A stretch of 64,000 nt of DNA, from NCBI GenBank assembly GCA_036362985.1, contig JAYGXS010000003.1, positions 71,494,538 through 71,558,537 of the forward strand. The letters run 5' to 3'. A program made the position numbers and the translations under genes. The notes under the pieces were generated by a model. The model saw only the letters and a list, made by a program, of their open reading frames with translations, made no database searches and was not told the origin of the DNA. This document shows positions 22,346-33,730 of this stretch, piece by piece (within the stretch, counting starts at the first letter, position 1; the number at the start of each line of letters is the position of its first letter). The DNA comes from Ligula intestinalis (taxonomy: Eukaryota > Platyhelminthes > Cestoda > Diphyllobothriidea > Diphyllobothriidae).

Positions 22346-23111
22346 TCTCGCCGGTTTAGGTCAGAGCATAAACGTTCATCAATAAGATTTGATAATTTTG
22401 AAACAGAAAACTGAGACCACCCAGTTAGACTAGCTATCCAGACAGTTTCATTGAACGGTGCATGACGGGACGAAATGCGAAACCAGACAATTATCTCGGA
22501 CAGTAGAGATGTCTTGGAACCTCCCAATCGCCTTTTGATACCACTTGACATCGGGCCTGCCCAATATGACCATAGATCACCTGCTGCCACGAAAGTAAAC
22601 ATCCAGCATGGTTTTCGCCATCTACTTTATTTGCGGCCTGAGCAACTGGTTAATGACTAGGAGCACAGATAGTCGAACACACACACACACAACTTGCCAT
22701 TGAGAACGAAGGCCAATGACTCTCAATTCGTGGCCTGGGACCCGGTCATACCTTCAAGTTGAGTCAGGCCTAACTTATCGCGGGAGGTATAGCAGTCGCC
22801 TTCTAACCTGGGGGGAGAGCTCATTTTGTAAGGCTTTTCTCCTGCCTGTAGTCCATAGACAAGCGCAATGACCGCGCTCTGCCGTCAATCTTTGCCTTAG
22901 CAGATTTTTTATTCACGTGGGAAGCAACAGTGTGAACCAACAGTGCTTCAGAAGTGACTGAGTGCGGATGAGGCAAATTGCAGAATAATTAGTACGCCAG
23001 CTTCCACTGTTGGTTCTAAAACTGCGGTCGCTAAGTACGCGGATGAGCGGTGACTGGTACTTTTAATAGGTCTGCTGGGCAACAGTAGCTTATGTAGTTC
23101 CCCTCATTATT
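22346..23111. other. No gene recognised
   Basis: Contains a short CA run (22680-22692). No protein motif or repeat match was seen. Confidence 0.45.
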
Positions 23112-23620
23112 CCCTACACCCAGCATGTTGTCTTACGAAAACGGTGGTTATAAGGTTTTATAGGTGGGAAATTAGGATACGCGGTGGAATATACTTTAAT
23201 AAATGCTAAATAAATTCATATTTTATTGCATTTTGAAGTGTTGTAAATTTATATCTGTAGATTTTCATAATCTGTATTATCGTTTAACGTATTGCGGAAA
23301 AACCTGATTATTAAATTGCAGTTTTTATGGAAATTCCCGAAAAATAGAAGTGATGGTTAGGAGGTCATCTACTTCAACTTACCTGAGGTCCAAATTTCCG
23401 TTCTGGAGTTAGATTAGTATAGTCCGCGGCACCAAGCGCCGCACACACCTTCAATTTACATGCGAAACAACTTACTCTTAGCGGCCGCGGGAAACAACTT
23501 CGACCACATTTTTCCACTTAACGCTTACTTCTAAAAAATTATTACTCTGCTTATCCTGTTTTTGCACACCCCAGAACCCTATAATCACCGTTTTTGCAGG
23601 GCAAAATGCTGGGACTAGGG
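23112..23620. mobile_element. MITE-like element, family D, copy 1
   Basis: A 509-bp non-coding element has terminal inverted repeats of about 60 bp. The left end begins CCCTACACCCAGCATGTTG with AAAACGGTGGTTATAAGG; the right end is the reverse of CCCTAGTCCCAGCATTTTGC with AAAACGGTGATTATAGGG. The inner landmark GCGGCACCAAGCGCCGC is shared with copies at 39858 and 44599 and with a fragment at 25735. The CCCTA start recalls piggyBac-type ends, but no TTAA duplication is visible. Confidence 0.75.
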
Positions 23621-23839
23621 GTATATGAGGGATACTAAATAAACTACTTTTGCCGTCTGCTGATACGTACTGACTGAACTCTATAGCAGCTGCTCGTGCG
23701 TCGAATACTTTTATGGATTGCTGTCTCGAGCTTGAATCTAAAACGTCAGACGACATAAGGTGGTGTTCTCGATACCTGGCTTATACTGCTTGAATGCGCT
23801 TTTGACTGAAAGGAAAATGCACTTCGTACCGCCGTTGCA

Positions 23840-24090
23840 GTTACCGTGGCCGAAACTCGTTATTTCAACACTCAGCAACTTATTACCTCCTCAGCTAGCA
23901 GTCTCCCCTAACGCTGATCAGAATTTTGTACCCCAATTATCTCCCGCCACCTCCCCTGATAACCGCACATTTTTTTTACCAATCAGTATATTTTATAAAG
24001 GTACAAACCTGACGATAATTTGCCGAAAACAAACGTATGTTTGCCAATTTATCTTCTGAAATTTTCAATGAAAATTTCCGCAAATTTGAA
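23840..24090. repeat. Dispersed repeat, family E, copy 1
   Basis: The block runs from TGGCCGAAACTCGTTATT through AACGCTGATCAG and ACCTGACGATAATTTGCCG to TTTTCAATGAAAATTTCCGC. It matches 33343-33620 in order and orientation. No coding potential. Confidence 0.65.
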
Positions 24091-24418
24091 ATAGAACTTT
24101 TGTCGTAAATTATGCGACTGGGCTTCGTTGGATGCTTGAATGAGAAAGCGTTCCGAATGAGTAGAGCTTCTATCTGTCCTTGGCATGTGAACTTTAGCGG
24201 TCGGAGTCTTGTCGACTGCTTTGGAGGTCAACCATTGTCAATTATAGACGGTTTCTGTCTGCACGACTCAAAAAACACGTTTGACCGAGCCTGGTTTAAA
24301 GTTGGGCTTGGATGCTGTGCATATTCAAATAACGTCATTGTTGTCAGCATTCTTATGTAATACAGGACCGGGTGTAATAGAAGGAATGCAGCCTGGGCAA
24401 TACAAAGAAAAAGAAATG

Positions 24419-25516
24419 CAGCGGAGTCCGGTTAATGTGGACACGGTTAATGTGGACAACCGCTTAATGTGGGCAGTTGGCCAGGAACGGAATTTCTCCA
24501 TAGTAAAATCCTCCGGTTAATCTGGACAGTCACCGCTTAATGTGGACAGCACCAAGCTGTCAACCAGTCGGTCGACCCACAGATTTTGTCAAAAATCCAG
24601 TCCAAATCGCCCGCGGCGGGGAATTCCCGCGTCCTGTTCTGAAAGTTTTGCTTCAGATGAACAGTACACAAAGCTTTTCTGTTGGTTTGCCTGCGGTTGT
24701 GTACGTGTGGAGGCTGATCACGAGAAAGTGAAGTGCTTTTGACTGTGATCAGGGCATCATTCGATCTCTTAAAGCCTTCTTTCGGACCGCGATCTGGCGA
24801 GAGATTTTGCCGATCATGCAAGGACTAGTGGAAGATGATGAGACTGGCATGCGTTTAGCTCACAACGTTGTGAAGAAGATTGACGTTCGTCAGGCCATGG
24901 AGATGTTGAGCACTTCGTGGAAAAAGGTGAAGTCGGAGACAATCGTAAATTGCTGGAAGAAAGGGGGCTTCGTCACCACTGAAGAGAAAGTTGCAGAGAA
25001 TGAAGTCGCGATTCCGATCCCAGAAGACGTGACAGAGGACAGGATCGAGAGTTTTCTAGAGTGGGTTTCAATCGACGACGATGCCGAAGTCGCCGAGGAG
25101 GCAACACTGGAGGAGGTGACAAGCGAACTCGCCGAAGCAGTTGCAGATGCCAAGAAGGTACCAGACGAGCAGGAAGAAGAGTCTGAAGAGGAAGACGAAG
25201 AAGTCGAGCCCCCAGTCTCATCAAAAGAAATGAAGGCGGCATTGGCCGTACTCGAAACGGGGCATTGACAACAAGGTTTTGATGTGGAGAATTTTGACAC
25301 TGTGATAAAGAACTTTAGGGGAGCTTTAAGAGAAAAGTTTCCACCAAAGCAATCAAAACTGAGCATGTTCTTTCAATAAAACTTCATTCAGATGCAAACT
25401 TCTGTTTTTTATGCGTAGAAACGACTGTTTTGGGGTCAGTTCGCTTAATGTGGACAACCGGTTAATATGGACAGTTGGCCTGGAACGGAGGTGTCCACAT
25501 TAACCGGACTCCACTG
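24419..25516 (+). mobile_element. Tigger/pogo-type DNA transposon, internally deleted
   Basis: Terminal inverted repeats start CAGCGGAGTCCGGTTAATGT (left) and the reverse of CAGTGGAGTCCGGTTAATGT (right). The 14-bp motif GGTTAATGTGGACA or close variants is present about eight times within 130 bp of the ends, a likely array of transposase binding sites. Flanks are TG and TA, so one side of a TA target duplication probably mutated. Only the C-terminal part of a transposase remains inside. The sequence around it also occurs uninserted at 33160-33240. Confidence 0.88.
24741..25379 (+). pseudogene. Tigger-like transposase, C-terminal fragment
   Basis: The frame reads DCDQGIIRSLKAFFR, the usual block around the last acidic residue region of Tigger/jerky DDE transposases. 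It continues KKIDVRQAMEMLSTSWKKV and SETIVNCWKKGGF, then an acidic tail with EEESEEEDEEVE. A TGA at 25266-25268 is followed in frame by SKLSMFFQ and TAA 25377-25379, overlapping an AATAAA signal. A stop just upstream of 24741 and absence of the DNA-binding domain and first catalytic residues show a 5' deletion. The acidic tail is long and may have lost constraint. Confidence 0.85.
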
Positions 25517-25734
25517 TATAAATCAAAGTAGAAAAGTAGAAAAAAGCAGGAATAATTATTTCAAATAACTTATGAAAAAATAACTAACTGAAACTAAAAT
25601 CGACGGACTAAAAACTAAAGTTAGCTAAACACACTTGATTAAAAATAATCTTAGACGAAAATAAAAATAGTAAACATAATGATGAAATTAAAATTAAACT
25701 TAAATGTAAATAAGTTTAGTAAACTAAGCTTAAG

Positions 25735-25855
25735 TATTCGCGCATGTAAATTGAAGGTGTGCGCGGCTCTTGCGCCGCAAATCTTACTGATCTTACTCCA
25801 GTATGGTAAGCTGGACCCCATGCAGTTTGAAGTAGAGGACCTCCTACCTGTTAGG
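25735..25855 (-). repeat. MITE family D fragment, inverted
   Basis: The sequence from CGCATGTAAATTGAAGGTGT through GCGCGGCTCTTGCGCCGC to GAAGTAGAGGACCTCCTA is the reverse of 23350-23460 in MITE D copy 1. Ends are missing. Confidence 0.65.
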
Positions 25856-26299
25856 AGAGACCCAACGGCTAGCATAGAGGCAGCAAGTAGCCGCGTCCAC
25901 AACAGGCCTTCGAAGGGCTTACGCGCGAGCTAACGCATTTAGCTAGACAATCAATCAATAACTTGAATTTCTAGCTACATTCACTCACTGAACCAACAGT
26001 AAATCCAACCGGTGACTACGTCAAGAGAGGAGCTGATTGACTCGATGGACATCGTGTTACATGGTTTGTTGTCCTAAATACGTTTTACCTATTACACTCA
26101 AGGACTGCTGCTGTTGCACACTTCTTGTCATGTTCTTCCTTTGGGGACTCACAAAAAGCGATATTGGGCGGTGATATATCAGCGTGGGCTTCTGTTCCAA
26201 CACTAACCACCAAACTCTTTTTTCGGCAGTATCAAGAAACCCAAGAAACTATAAAGTATAAGTAAGTAAAAAATGCCCACATTTTTCAAGCTCAATGTA

Positions 26300-26405
26300 A
26301 GAAGTGTAAGTAAATTTCTATGTTTCTTTATAGCGTGCTATTTTGTTGCGAAAACGTTGCATTATTTAAATAATTTCTGGGACCCAAAGTAGGATTCTAC
26401 CATTT
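26300..26405. repeat. Dispersed repeat fragment shared with 33632-33725
   Basis: TAAGTAAATTTCT to GTAGGATTCTACCA matches the right part of the family E copy at 33632-33725, including TTTGTTGCGAAAACGTTG and CATTATTTAAATAATTTCTG. Confidence 0.65.
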
Positions 26406-26778
26406 GTGTGTGTGTGTGTTTGGTACCAAACTAGGGTTGCGGCTAATGCTGGTGACTTTTTACGCCGTGTTATGTGTCCTACTGTTTTTAGTCCGTTTCT
26501 AATTTTTGAGAATGTCTTGGTTCTTTTGCTAATAGCTGATCCCTAGTTTTTTTCCCCTATTATTATCTCTAACCCTGGCAGGTTGTAGGTGCTGAGAAAT
26601 TTAGACCTGCGTTCACTAGAAGGCGGTGAAAGGACACTACATTTGTACACAAGCCTAACTATTATTTTTAGTTACTGTGGCGTTTTTTCTTTCGGAATTG
26701 CATTTTTTTCTTTTCTCTCTCCGAGTGCCTCTGATTTCCAAAAGTCTGACAACCTTGTCTTTTCCCCTTCCTTTCCAG

Positions 26779-26937
26779 TAACAATCAAGAAGGAAAAAAA
26801 AATAAAAAGCGTTGGATCGGATGGCGCGATAAGCGGGGGGAAAGTCCACCACGAGAGGGGAGGTAAAAGTGCGGAAAAAAGACGTAAATCGAAAGGAGGC
26901 AGCCACGGTGGTGAAGTTCGCCTGCATTTGTCCCCAG
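26779..26937 (+). CDS. Exon of the same unidentified gene, Lys-rich
   Basis: A strong acceptor (TTTTCCCCTTCCTTTCCAG, 26778) and donor (CCCCAG|GTACTT, GT at 26938) bound a 159-bp open exon, phase 1 at both ends. It joins the phase 1 donor at 10294 to make a Val codon. The peptide is strongly basic and glycine-rich: TIKKEKKIKSVGSDG, HHERGGKSAEKRRKSKGG, then GEVRLHLSP. This looks like a disordered nuclear-type linker; that is inference. No domain is recognised. Confidence 0.5.
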
Positions 26938-27125
26938 GTACTTCTGCCATCATTTGAAGCGCCTCTTTGGCCATTCTTGCCCGCATGCTTAGGCCTCTGC
27001 TTCATTTGACTTTTCTGGCAACCAAACAATTTCTGAGAATTCTGAAATGCTAACCACGCCCTGGAATATCGTTACTGTCTTAGTTGAATTATATAATTAT
27101 TCAGTTAGTTTATAAGTTATACTGT

Positions 27126-28422
27126 GAAAAGAAAGAAGATCTTCGGAAAATCGAGTTGTACTCGTGAATTTTCGAACAAGTATCATGTGTTCGTCGTCAG
27201 ACTAAATTAAAAGTGAGGGCTGGGAATGTCGCACTAGATGTTTTGGAGGCAGAGGTTACAACGGACGGGGGAGGGAAGGGGGGATTGGGTGGAAGGGTTG
27301 TGGTGACGTGACACCCTCCCATTCCTTGACTTGAGGATACAAAGACTCGCAGATGGCGAACTCGCAACAAGCGTCTACCGATAGGGCTCCACTGCAGAAA
27401 TCATCCTTAACTATAGGAGTAACCATCCTGCGGCCCATAAAAGAAGCTGTGTTCGCATTCTTTTCCAACGGGCCCACCGTAATTGCAGTAACGATGATTT
27501 GCTCAAGAGAGAACTAACGTACTTGTACAAATTTTTCCAGGCCAATGAATATCCGACAAGCTTTGTCAAGAATTGCCTTAGACGTCGGGGTCAAGCACAA
27601 AACCTCCCTCCCAACGATGTTACATTGCCACGGAAATTTTATTCTCTACCCTACATGAATGGAGTATCTGAAACCATCTCTCGGCAACTAAGTCGCTTTG
27701 GCATCACCGTTGCCCACAAGCGCGCAACCTCACTGCGCGCAACCTAATGTCGAGTAAAGGACGCTCTACCCGTGGGACAACTAAGTAACGTCGTTTATCG
27801 TATACCGTGTGCTGGTCGCCCTTGCGTTTATATTGGCCAAACAGGCCGACTCCTTGAGACTCGCATCAACGAACACAAGTCAGCCGTTCGCCTACGGAAC
27901 CATTTATCATTCGTATTTGCACACTCCATTGATTGTGATCACCGCTTCAATTGGGATGCCACCGACGTGATTGCAATGGCTAATACGCGACAAGCGAGAG
28001 AATTTCTTGAAGCTTGGCACTCGAATCCGGCTAGTATAAACAGGCACGTAGGGCTTGACTCACACTATACCGGGTTTCGTGCATGGTCTACTAATCTGGA
28101 CACAGCCTGAAACAACAACTGGCTCTCTGTGCCCGGTCAAGTGGAATTTCTCTGACTCTTAACCAGCCCCCCCCCTTCTCCCCCGAACACGCGGCCCATA
28201 GTCCAAACGCTAACACCCCCCTCCCCTCACTAGCACAACCTATCGCCGTGGGTGTCACGTCACCATAACCCTTCCACCCGATCCCCCCTTCCCTCCCCCG
28301 TCCGTTGTAACCTCTGCGACATTCCCAGCCCTCACTTTTAATTTAGTCTGATGACGAACACGTGAGACTTGTTCGAAAATTCACGAGTACAACTCGATTT
28401 TCCGAAAATCTTCTTTCTTTTC
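27126..28422 (+). mobile_element. Short PLE (C) bounded by inverted terminal units
   Basis: Arms 27126-27316 and 28250-28422 are inverted copies of each other (for example GAAAATCGAGTTGTACTCGT on the left and its reverse on the right, and GGGGGAGGGAAGGGGGGAT mirrored). Between them lies the C-terminal end of a PLE protein. A 5'-truncated PLE flanked by one inverted terminal copy is a known PLE layout. Each arm holds a hammerhead-like core: CTGAYGAC, a stem GAACA/TGTTC, then GAAAATTC. Confidence 0.88.
27330..28110 (+). pseudogene. PLE C-terminal RT end and GIY-YIG domain
   Basis: One frame gives RLADGELATSVYR, a TAG, then HKRSCVRILFQRAHRNCS, TYLYKFFQANEYPTSFV and ETISRQLSRFGITVAHK. TAA 27745-27747 interrupts it before CRVKDALPVGQLSNVVYRI, and the GIY-YIG core NVVYRIPCAGRPCVYIGQTG continues to RLLETRINEHKSA and the end REFLEAWHSNPASINRH. 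The RT catalytic core is missing. The nuclease domain after the second stop is uninterrupted to TGA 28108-28110. Confidence 0.9.
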
Positions 28423-28988
28423 ATCATATCATCTCGGAATGCAACTTACTTCACTTATCCAAGTTATACTGTGCACTTTAGAAAACCATTTATCAATGAT
28501 AAATGCTCACCAATTAAGTGTTTATGTTGAACGTACGTTTTTTGACTGAAAATATGCTGATTCAGAAGGTAACTTTTCGCCTTACATAAAATACCTTGGT
28601 GAATGGCCAAGCCATAGAGGCTTTTCATGATTGCAGTGGGCTAATACAGGAGCAATCAAACTTTCCTTTGCTCATACTCTGCTCTAAATCGATAAAAGCA
28701 TGTTACTATTGTTTTACTACCCACTCTGCTCTACGAAGAAATATGTCAACATTAGATAATTCGTTTATAATGTGCTTTTCGGGCTAACCACGACTGCATG
28801 TTTGATGCTTCCTGTCTGTCAGTTTGATGTACCCTTTGAACTGATAAGGTCAACTGATAAGGTGAACGTTCATCAATGAGTGTGAATATTGGCATATTGT
28901 CTCACGTTACCTTTTTAGTCTGTTAGATGTGTAGCCCTCCTAACAGTGGACATCTGGTCTCTGTCGTTTTTCACTCCATTCTTTGCAG

Positions 28989-29059
28989 ATAAGGATGAAA
29001 ATCAGGATAACTTTCAAATCGCCTGGTCCTCACAACCTGCCCCCTCGATTACAGCCTAG
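28989..29059 (+). CDS. Candidate terminal exon of the unidentified gene
   Basis: The acceptor CACTCCATTCTTTGCAG (28988) opens a frame in phase 1, matching the donor at 26937 and forming an Asp codon. It reads KDENQDNFQIAWSSQPAPS and stops at TAG 29057-29059. With the three exons upstream, the visible protein part is about 155 residues: a Pro/Ser-rich part, a basic helix, a Lys/Gly-rich linker and this short acidic-aromatic tail. No AATAAA was seen close downstream. A 24-residue open frame could arise by chance, so confidence depends on the phase agreement. Confidence 0.4.
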
Positions 29060-31370
29060 GAAGTGTATTGTTGGCTGCCCTTTACTATGAACCATATTAC
29101 CCTTCCTACCTTTTTATTGTCTTTAAAATAGATGGATGCATTTTTATATGTTTTGCCCTTTCATTTGGACGGTCTCAGGAGGCGACTTTTTGGACAGAAC
29201 GTTCTGACAACGGAGCTGATCCCTAGAATTGTTACGAAAAGTCAATTTGGCTGCCTGAAGTACGCGTGTTGGCCATGTTGTTTAACTTTTTGGACCTTAT
29301 GAGGACTGGGATTTACGGCGAGCAGCTTTAAGTTACAGCAGTGTTTTAGACTTAGTGTATGGCGCGTGCTTCCGGGAAAGATGGCGGTAACAGAAGGAGA
29401 AATGTAGCGCTGAAATTGGCTTATAGCGCACTGCCACCTGTAGGTCCCCTTCGTTGGAATCGACATGCATGCTTTAATGTAAAAAGGTGCCTGAAGGAAT
29501 CTGGTAGCCCTCAAAAAACATAAAAAACAGGCCAACAGAAGATTTATTTCCCCCCTCCACCGTTATCGAAATCATCAGAAAGCTGGCATCTAGGGAAGAG
29601 AGGTTTAAGGGAGGCAAATGAACTTAAAAAAAACACTTGAAACGCCTGTCTGGTTATCCCTCATGACGTCGGTATTACTTTTAATCGGACAGGACATAAT
29701 CAAATTTGCATAGAAGTATTCATTCTGCCGAAGCCCCGACATTCGAGTTTCCACATTCCTTCGCGATCTGCTATGAGTCCAGTCAAAATCTGTAATGCGT
29801 CCAAACAAAGCGTCTATGAGCATTGCATTAATATAGGCCAATGTTTTGGTGGTAATCAATACCACAACCTAGGATGCGATAATTAGGTCAACGAAAATTG
29901 CTGTTAGTAAACTTTCGATTTCCGTGGAGGGTATCGGCGAGAGAAGCATCAGCACTGACTGGGATATTTGTATTAGTTGTCTGATCTTTCTCGAAACAGT
30001 TTGACTCCACCGAAGACTAGTGGATACAGTCTTTTATTGCGTTATAAGTCTGTTTCAAATCACAAAACCCGCCCTGATAGAAGCTACAATTACCACTTTA
30101 ACACAACATTAAGGGCCTCTGTAGGGAAGGTCGTATTCGGACGAGGCCGGCCATAAGTATGCTCACAATCACATGGCAGGTCGACCCTTGACTGCACAAC
30201 GTACATGAGGAAGCTTCAGGTTTCGCTGATTGTGCGGATGTTGGGTCCTAGCGCGGCAGCTTAAGCCCTTAGGGAATTCCCTAGTCGCTAAGACGTTCTG
30301 ACTTGGTTCTGTACGAGGCGAGGAATAGTGGGACGCTATTTATTGAAAAAAAAAAAATACGCGGTCGATGTGATGGCAATTGTATTAGTCTGGAGCAATC
30401 ACGAATTCTATCCCTTCCTCCACCCTCCCCATTTACTCGTAGCAGGACTACAAAAACATGCCAATGTTTGCTGTTCTCTCCTTTTCTCTGACGATGGCCT
30501 TTTGTGTGAAGCCGAAAGTTCAGACCAATACAATTGCCGTCCCAGTGATTGTGTCTTTATCTTCCCTAAAACAAGAACCTGTGGCACGCATCTTGGCTTC
30601 TATAGTGTATTATGTACAGAGCTATTGGAAAAGAGATAGGAAGCAGTTGGTAGCCAGATTAGTGCAAGTCCGAAACCGCGATGGCGGCGTCCGAAGTGCG
30701 AGACCGTGGGGAGTCGCAACAGCATCTTCAGCGATGTCCTGCGTGAGTCAGCCGTGACAGTGATTGGCTGTTGGGGACAGCTGGGATTGGCAGCCACTGG
30801 TGCGCACATGCCAGTAGTCGGGAAGGGGTTCAGTATTCCAACATTTGCCTGGAGTTGGATCACAACATTCCAATTGTCGAATCCGTCTACCTCGCAGATA
30901 ATCGTCATTCACTGTTATATAACTCAATCTACCCGGCAATGATAAGGTGTTACTGATATCGATATGTCATCATTTCACCTGCACGCTAACAGTGACCTCA
31001 AGAAACATAGAGCTAAAAGGTGACGCTTCCGTGGAGGTTCATAACTGCAGTAGCTCTCCATCACTAGAGAAAGTACTGTGTGCATTTTGGACGACGTGAC
31101 TGCAAGAGACTATTGGCCAACACTTGTCATGGCCCTCGAGGAAGCCCTGCACAACCTTGAAAGTCTGCATGCACCCTGGCGCGACGCATGTCCGCACCAC
31201 TTTAACTACTTAAAGGCACAGACCATAATTAATCCACCGCCTCTTACGCGGATTGTATTATATTGTAGATTGGGGTCACGAATGTCGGCTGAAAAAGTTT
31301 CGGGGGCGTTCCTTCATTTAACTGGGTGACTCCTCCATCTGGGCATAATTAGTAACGGAATAGATCCGGC
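29060..31370. other. No gene recognised
   Basis: Ordinary AT-rich sequence with a poly-A run near 30346. Several short frames (29242-29535, 29605-29865, 30458-30757, 31078-31329) have neither motifs nor splice signals that I could defend. Confidence 0.5.
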
Positions 31371-31380
31371 AGACCGAATT

Positions 31381-31920
31381 GGTCATTTTTGGCTTATTAG
31401 CAATCTCCAGCAAATCACACCTAATCCCAAGTATGGATCATCCGAGGTAAGAATCGGGCAGCTTTGGTCATTGAGTTTACCAGTCTATCATTTAATCACG
31501 GGCTTTGCGGATCCATTCCAGCCTATCCTACTAGCCGCTATGTGACTGCCTGTGCGGGCTCTAAAGTGAACTTCAGGGTAAAACTGGAACGTACATTTAT
31601 TCACACTCAGATCGGCTATTCCCACATATTTATCATATTCCCAATCCCAACCGACAAATCAGCGAGCCCGTGGTGCAATCTTGGAGTGGTAACTTCGATG
31701 ATCAAAGGTCCAGGATTCGAAACTCGGGTGATCCACACCTGGGATTGGGTATGATCAGACGATGCCAGCTTATAAGCCAGAAATGGCCATTTCGGTCTCC
31801 CTTGTCTTTGTCGGATCCACTCCATCCTATCGCTATGTGACTTCCTGTGCGGGCTCCGGGGCAAAACTGGAAGGTAAATTGTTCCCCACCTAGATCGGCG
31901 ATTCCCACATATTAATAATT
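31381..31920. repeat. Cluster of second-family SINE pieces
   Basis: A tRNA-like head (31664-31730, B box-like GGATTCGAAAC at 31713) is followed by GATCCACACCTGGGATTGGG and CTTATAAGCCAGAAATGGCC. The latter part occurs inverted at 31381-31455. A 100-bp block (CGCTATGTGACTGCCTGTGC...AGATCGGC.ATTCCCACATAT) occurs at about 31535-31630 and again directly at 31830-31915. The head and body match 41449-41610. Confidence 0.65.
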
Positions 31921-32020
31921 ACTAGTGGTAGTAGCTTCAGTTCTTGCGTATAGAGTCTTCACACGAATTCACTTGTTTCCACTGACTGCCAATTATTGTA
32001 GTTTGGGATACACAAAATGC

Positions 32021-32027
<7 letters not shown>

Positions 32028-32062
<35 letters not shown>

Positions 32063-32162
32063 NNNNNNNNNNNNNNNNNNNNNNNNNNNNNNNNNNNNNN
32101 NNNNNNNNNNNNNNNNNNNNNNNNNNNNNNNNNNNNNNNNNNNNNNNNNNNNNNNNNNNNNN

Positions 32163-32215
<53 letters not shown>

Positions 32216-32240
32216 TCTCTTTCTCTCTCTCTCTCGCTCT
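32028..32240. repeat. (CT)n microsatellite containing a 100-N assembly gap
   Basis: CT repeats flank exactly 100 N (32063-32162). The gap length is probably a placeholder, so true repeat length is unknown and coordinates beyond are nominal. Confidence 0.97.
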
Positions 32241-33159
32241 CGAAAAACGTTTTCTTAGTGAAAAAAGCAGCGGGTTGTCTTCATCGTTTTAGCTGATGAT
32301 GAGGTCACGCGAACGAAGAAACTGATTCGTTAGTGGAAACATTTAAGGATGCCCTGCTTTATCGGGAATTAGGTTTTACAACTACGACTGTGGTTGAAAA
32401 TGTGCCAATTTGTTTTCGATGCGTCAATTTTCAAGCTCCTACTATGCGGCCGTTGCGACCAACCTGGATACTGGATATCCCATAGGCACAACCCTGACTC
32501 TCCCAAATATCTCTCCACCTAAGGTCCAAAACTATCCTTCTGGGGGAGGGGGAGGGGGAAATGCTAATTTCGCAATTCTGACCGCCAGTCCCTGGGGATG
32601 GTTTTGGTGAGAAGCAATTAATTTGACCTGAAGAAGAAATTAACATTAACCTACCCATGACCTCGTTTCCGAACGCAAACTGCTTTCACGGATGGGAGCG
32701 GAAGTCTACGGGCGATGTGACTGCGCTTTTTGAGCCTTGTAGCGTGTAACTGGGCCGTTTTGGACTACAGCAAATTCAGCATGCTTAGCTTGAGAAGAAT
32801 TCTGGTTCTATCGACTAGTACCCGGACACGTAACTTGACTTACGCTGTAGAGCAGAATTCGTTGCATTCTGGTTGCTCCTTAAAAACACACAACTGTATC
32901 AGATTAAACCTCAGAGGCTTGAACTGACAAAGAATTGACTGACGCATGTAGATTTGTGATTTGGCAAGCGACACCACCATAAATAACAAACACCAGACAC
33001 AAAATAGCCCTAGAAGTGGCTACCAGTTCCCTACGTTTTCTTAAAAAATGACTGCGCAAATCCATACTTTGCTTTTTGCAAAAAAATCCCACTTTGGGCC
33101 CCAGGGCAGCGCGCGAAAGCCCCATCATTCTGCAGCGCAGAACCACGTGAAATAAAGAG
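32241..33159. other. No gene recognised
   Basis: No exon, repeat match or RNA motif was found. Confidence 0.45.
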
Positions 33160-33240
33160 TATACAGTCTGGGTAATACACGGCAAGGAAATACAAATAAA
33201 ATACAAAATTTATAAAAGTAGAAAAAAGCAGGAATTATCA
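33160..33240. repeat. Uninserted copy of the Tigger target repeat
   Basis: CAGTCTGGGTAATACACGGC and TTATAAAAGTAGAAAAAAGC correspond to the two flanks of the Tigger element (24385-24418 and 25517-25545) without the transposon between them. Confidence 0.65.
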
Positions 33241-33342
33241 TTGTAATGCCCTAGTGTTTGCCAACAAAAAAGCGCTAAGGGCAGTAGCGGCCGCCATCAA
33301 GCTACGCCAAACGGTCCTGTGCGCCCAAATGAACTTCGTCGC

Positions 33343-33730
33343 GGCGCTGCAGTTATTGTGGGCCAAAGCCACTAATCCAACAGCCAACAGCTTATCACCT
33401 CGGCCGACTACCAGTCCCCCCAAACGCTGATCAGCTTTTGTCCCAGATTCCCCCCCCTTTCCACCTGCCCTGACAACCGTAGTATTTTTTCTACCAACCT
33501 GCATAGTTTATGTACTTACTTACCATATAAATGTACAGGCCTGACGAGGATTTATCGAAAACAAACGTATTTTCGTCAAAGCATGTTGTAAACTTTTCAA
33601 TAGGAATTTTCGCAAATTTAAGTACGAAATATAAGTAAATTTCTGTTTTTAGTTATGGCGCGCCTTTCTGTTGCGAAAATCTTAGATTATTTAAAAAATG
33701 TCTGGACTGGAAGTAGGATTTCACCAAAAA
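33343..33730. repeat. Dispersed repeat, family E, copy 2
   Basis: Matches 23840-24090 over its first 280 bp and 26300-26405 over its last 95 bp. It may represent the fuller arrangement of this family. Non-coding. Confidence 0.65.

Noticed and set aside
24890..25366. 158-codon Ser-rich minus frame
   Set aside because: Antisense shadow of the acidic tail of the Tigger-like transposase.
26655..27029. 124-codon minus frame
   Set aside because: Overlaps the + strand exon at 26779-26937, which has better splice-site support; the minus frame has no motif.
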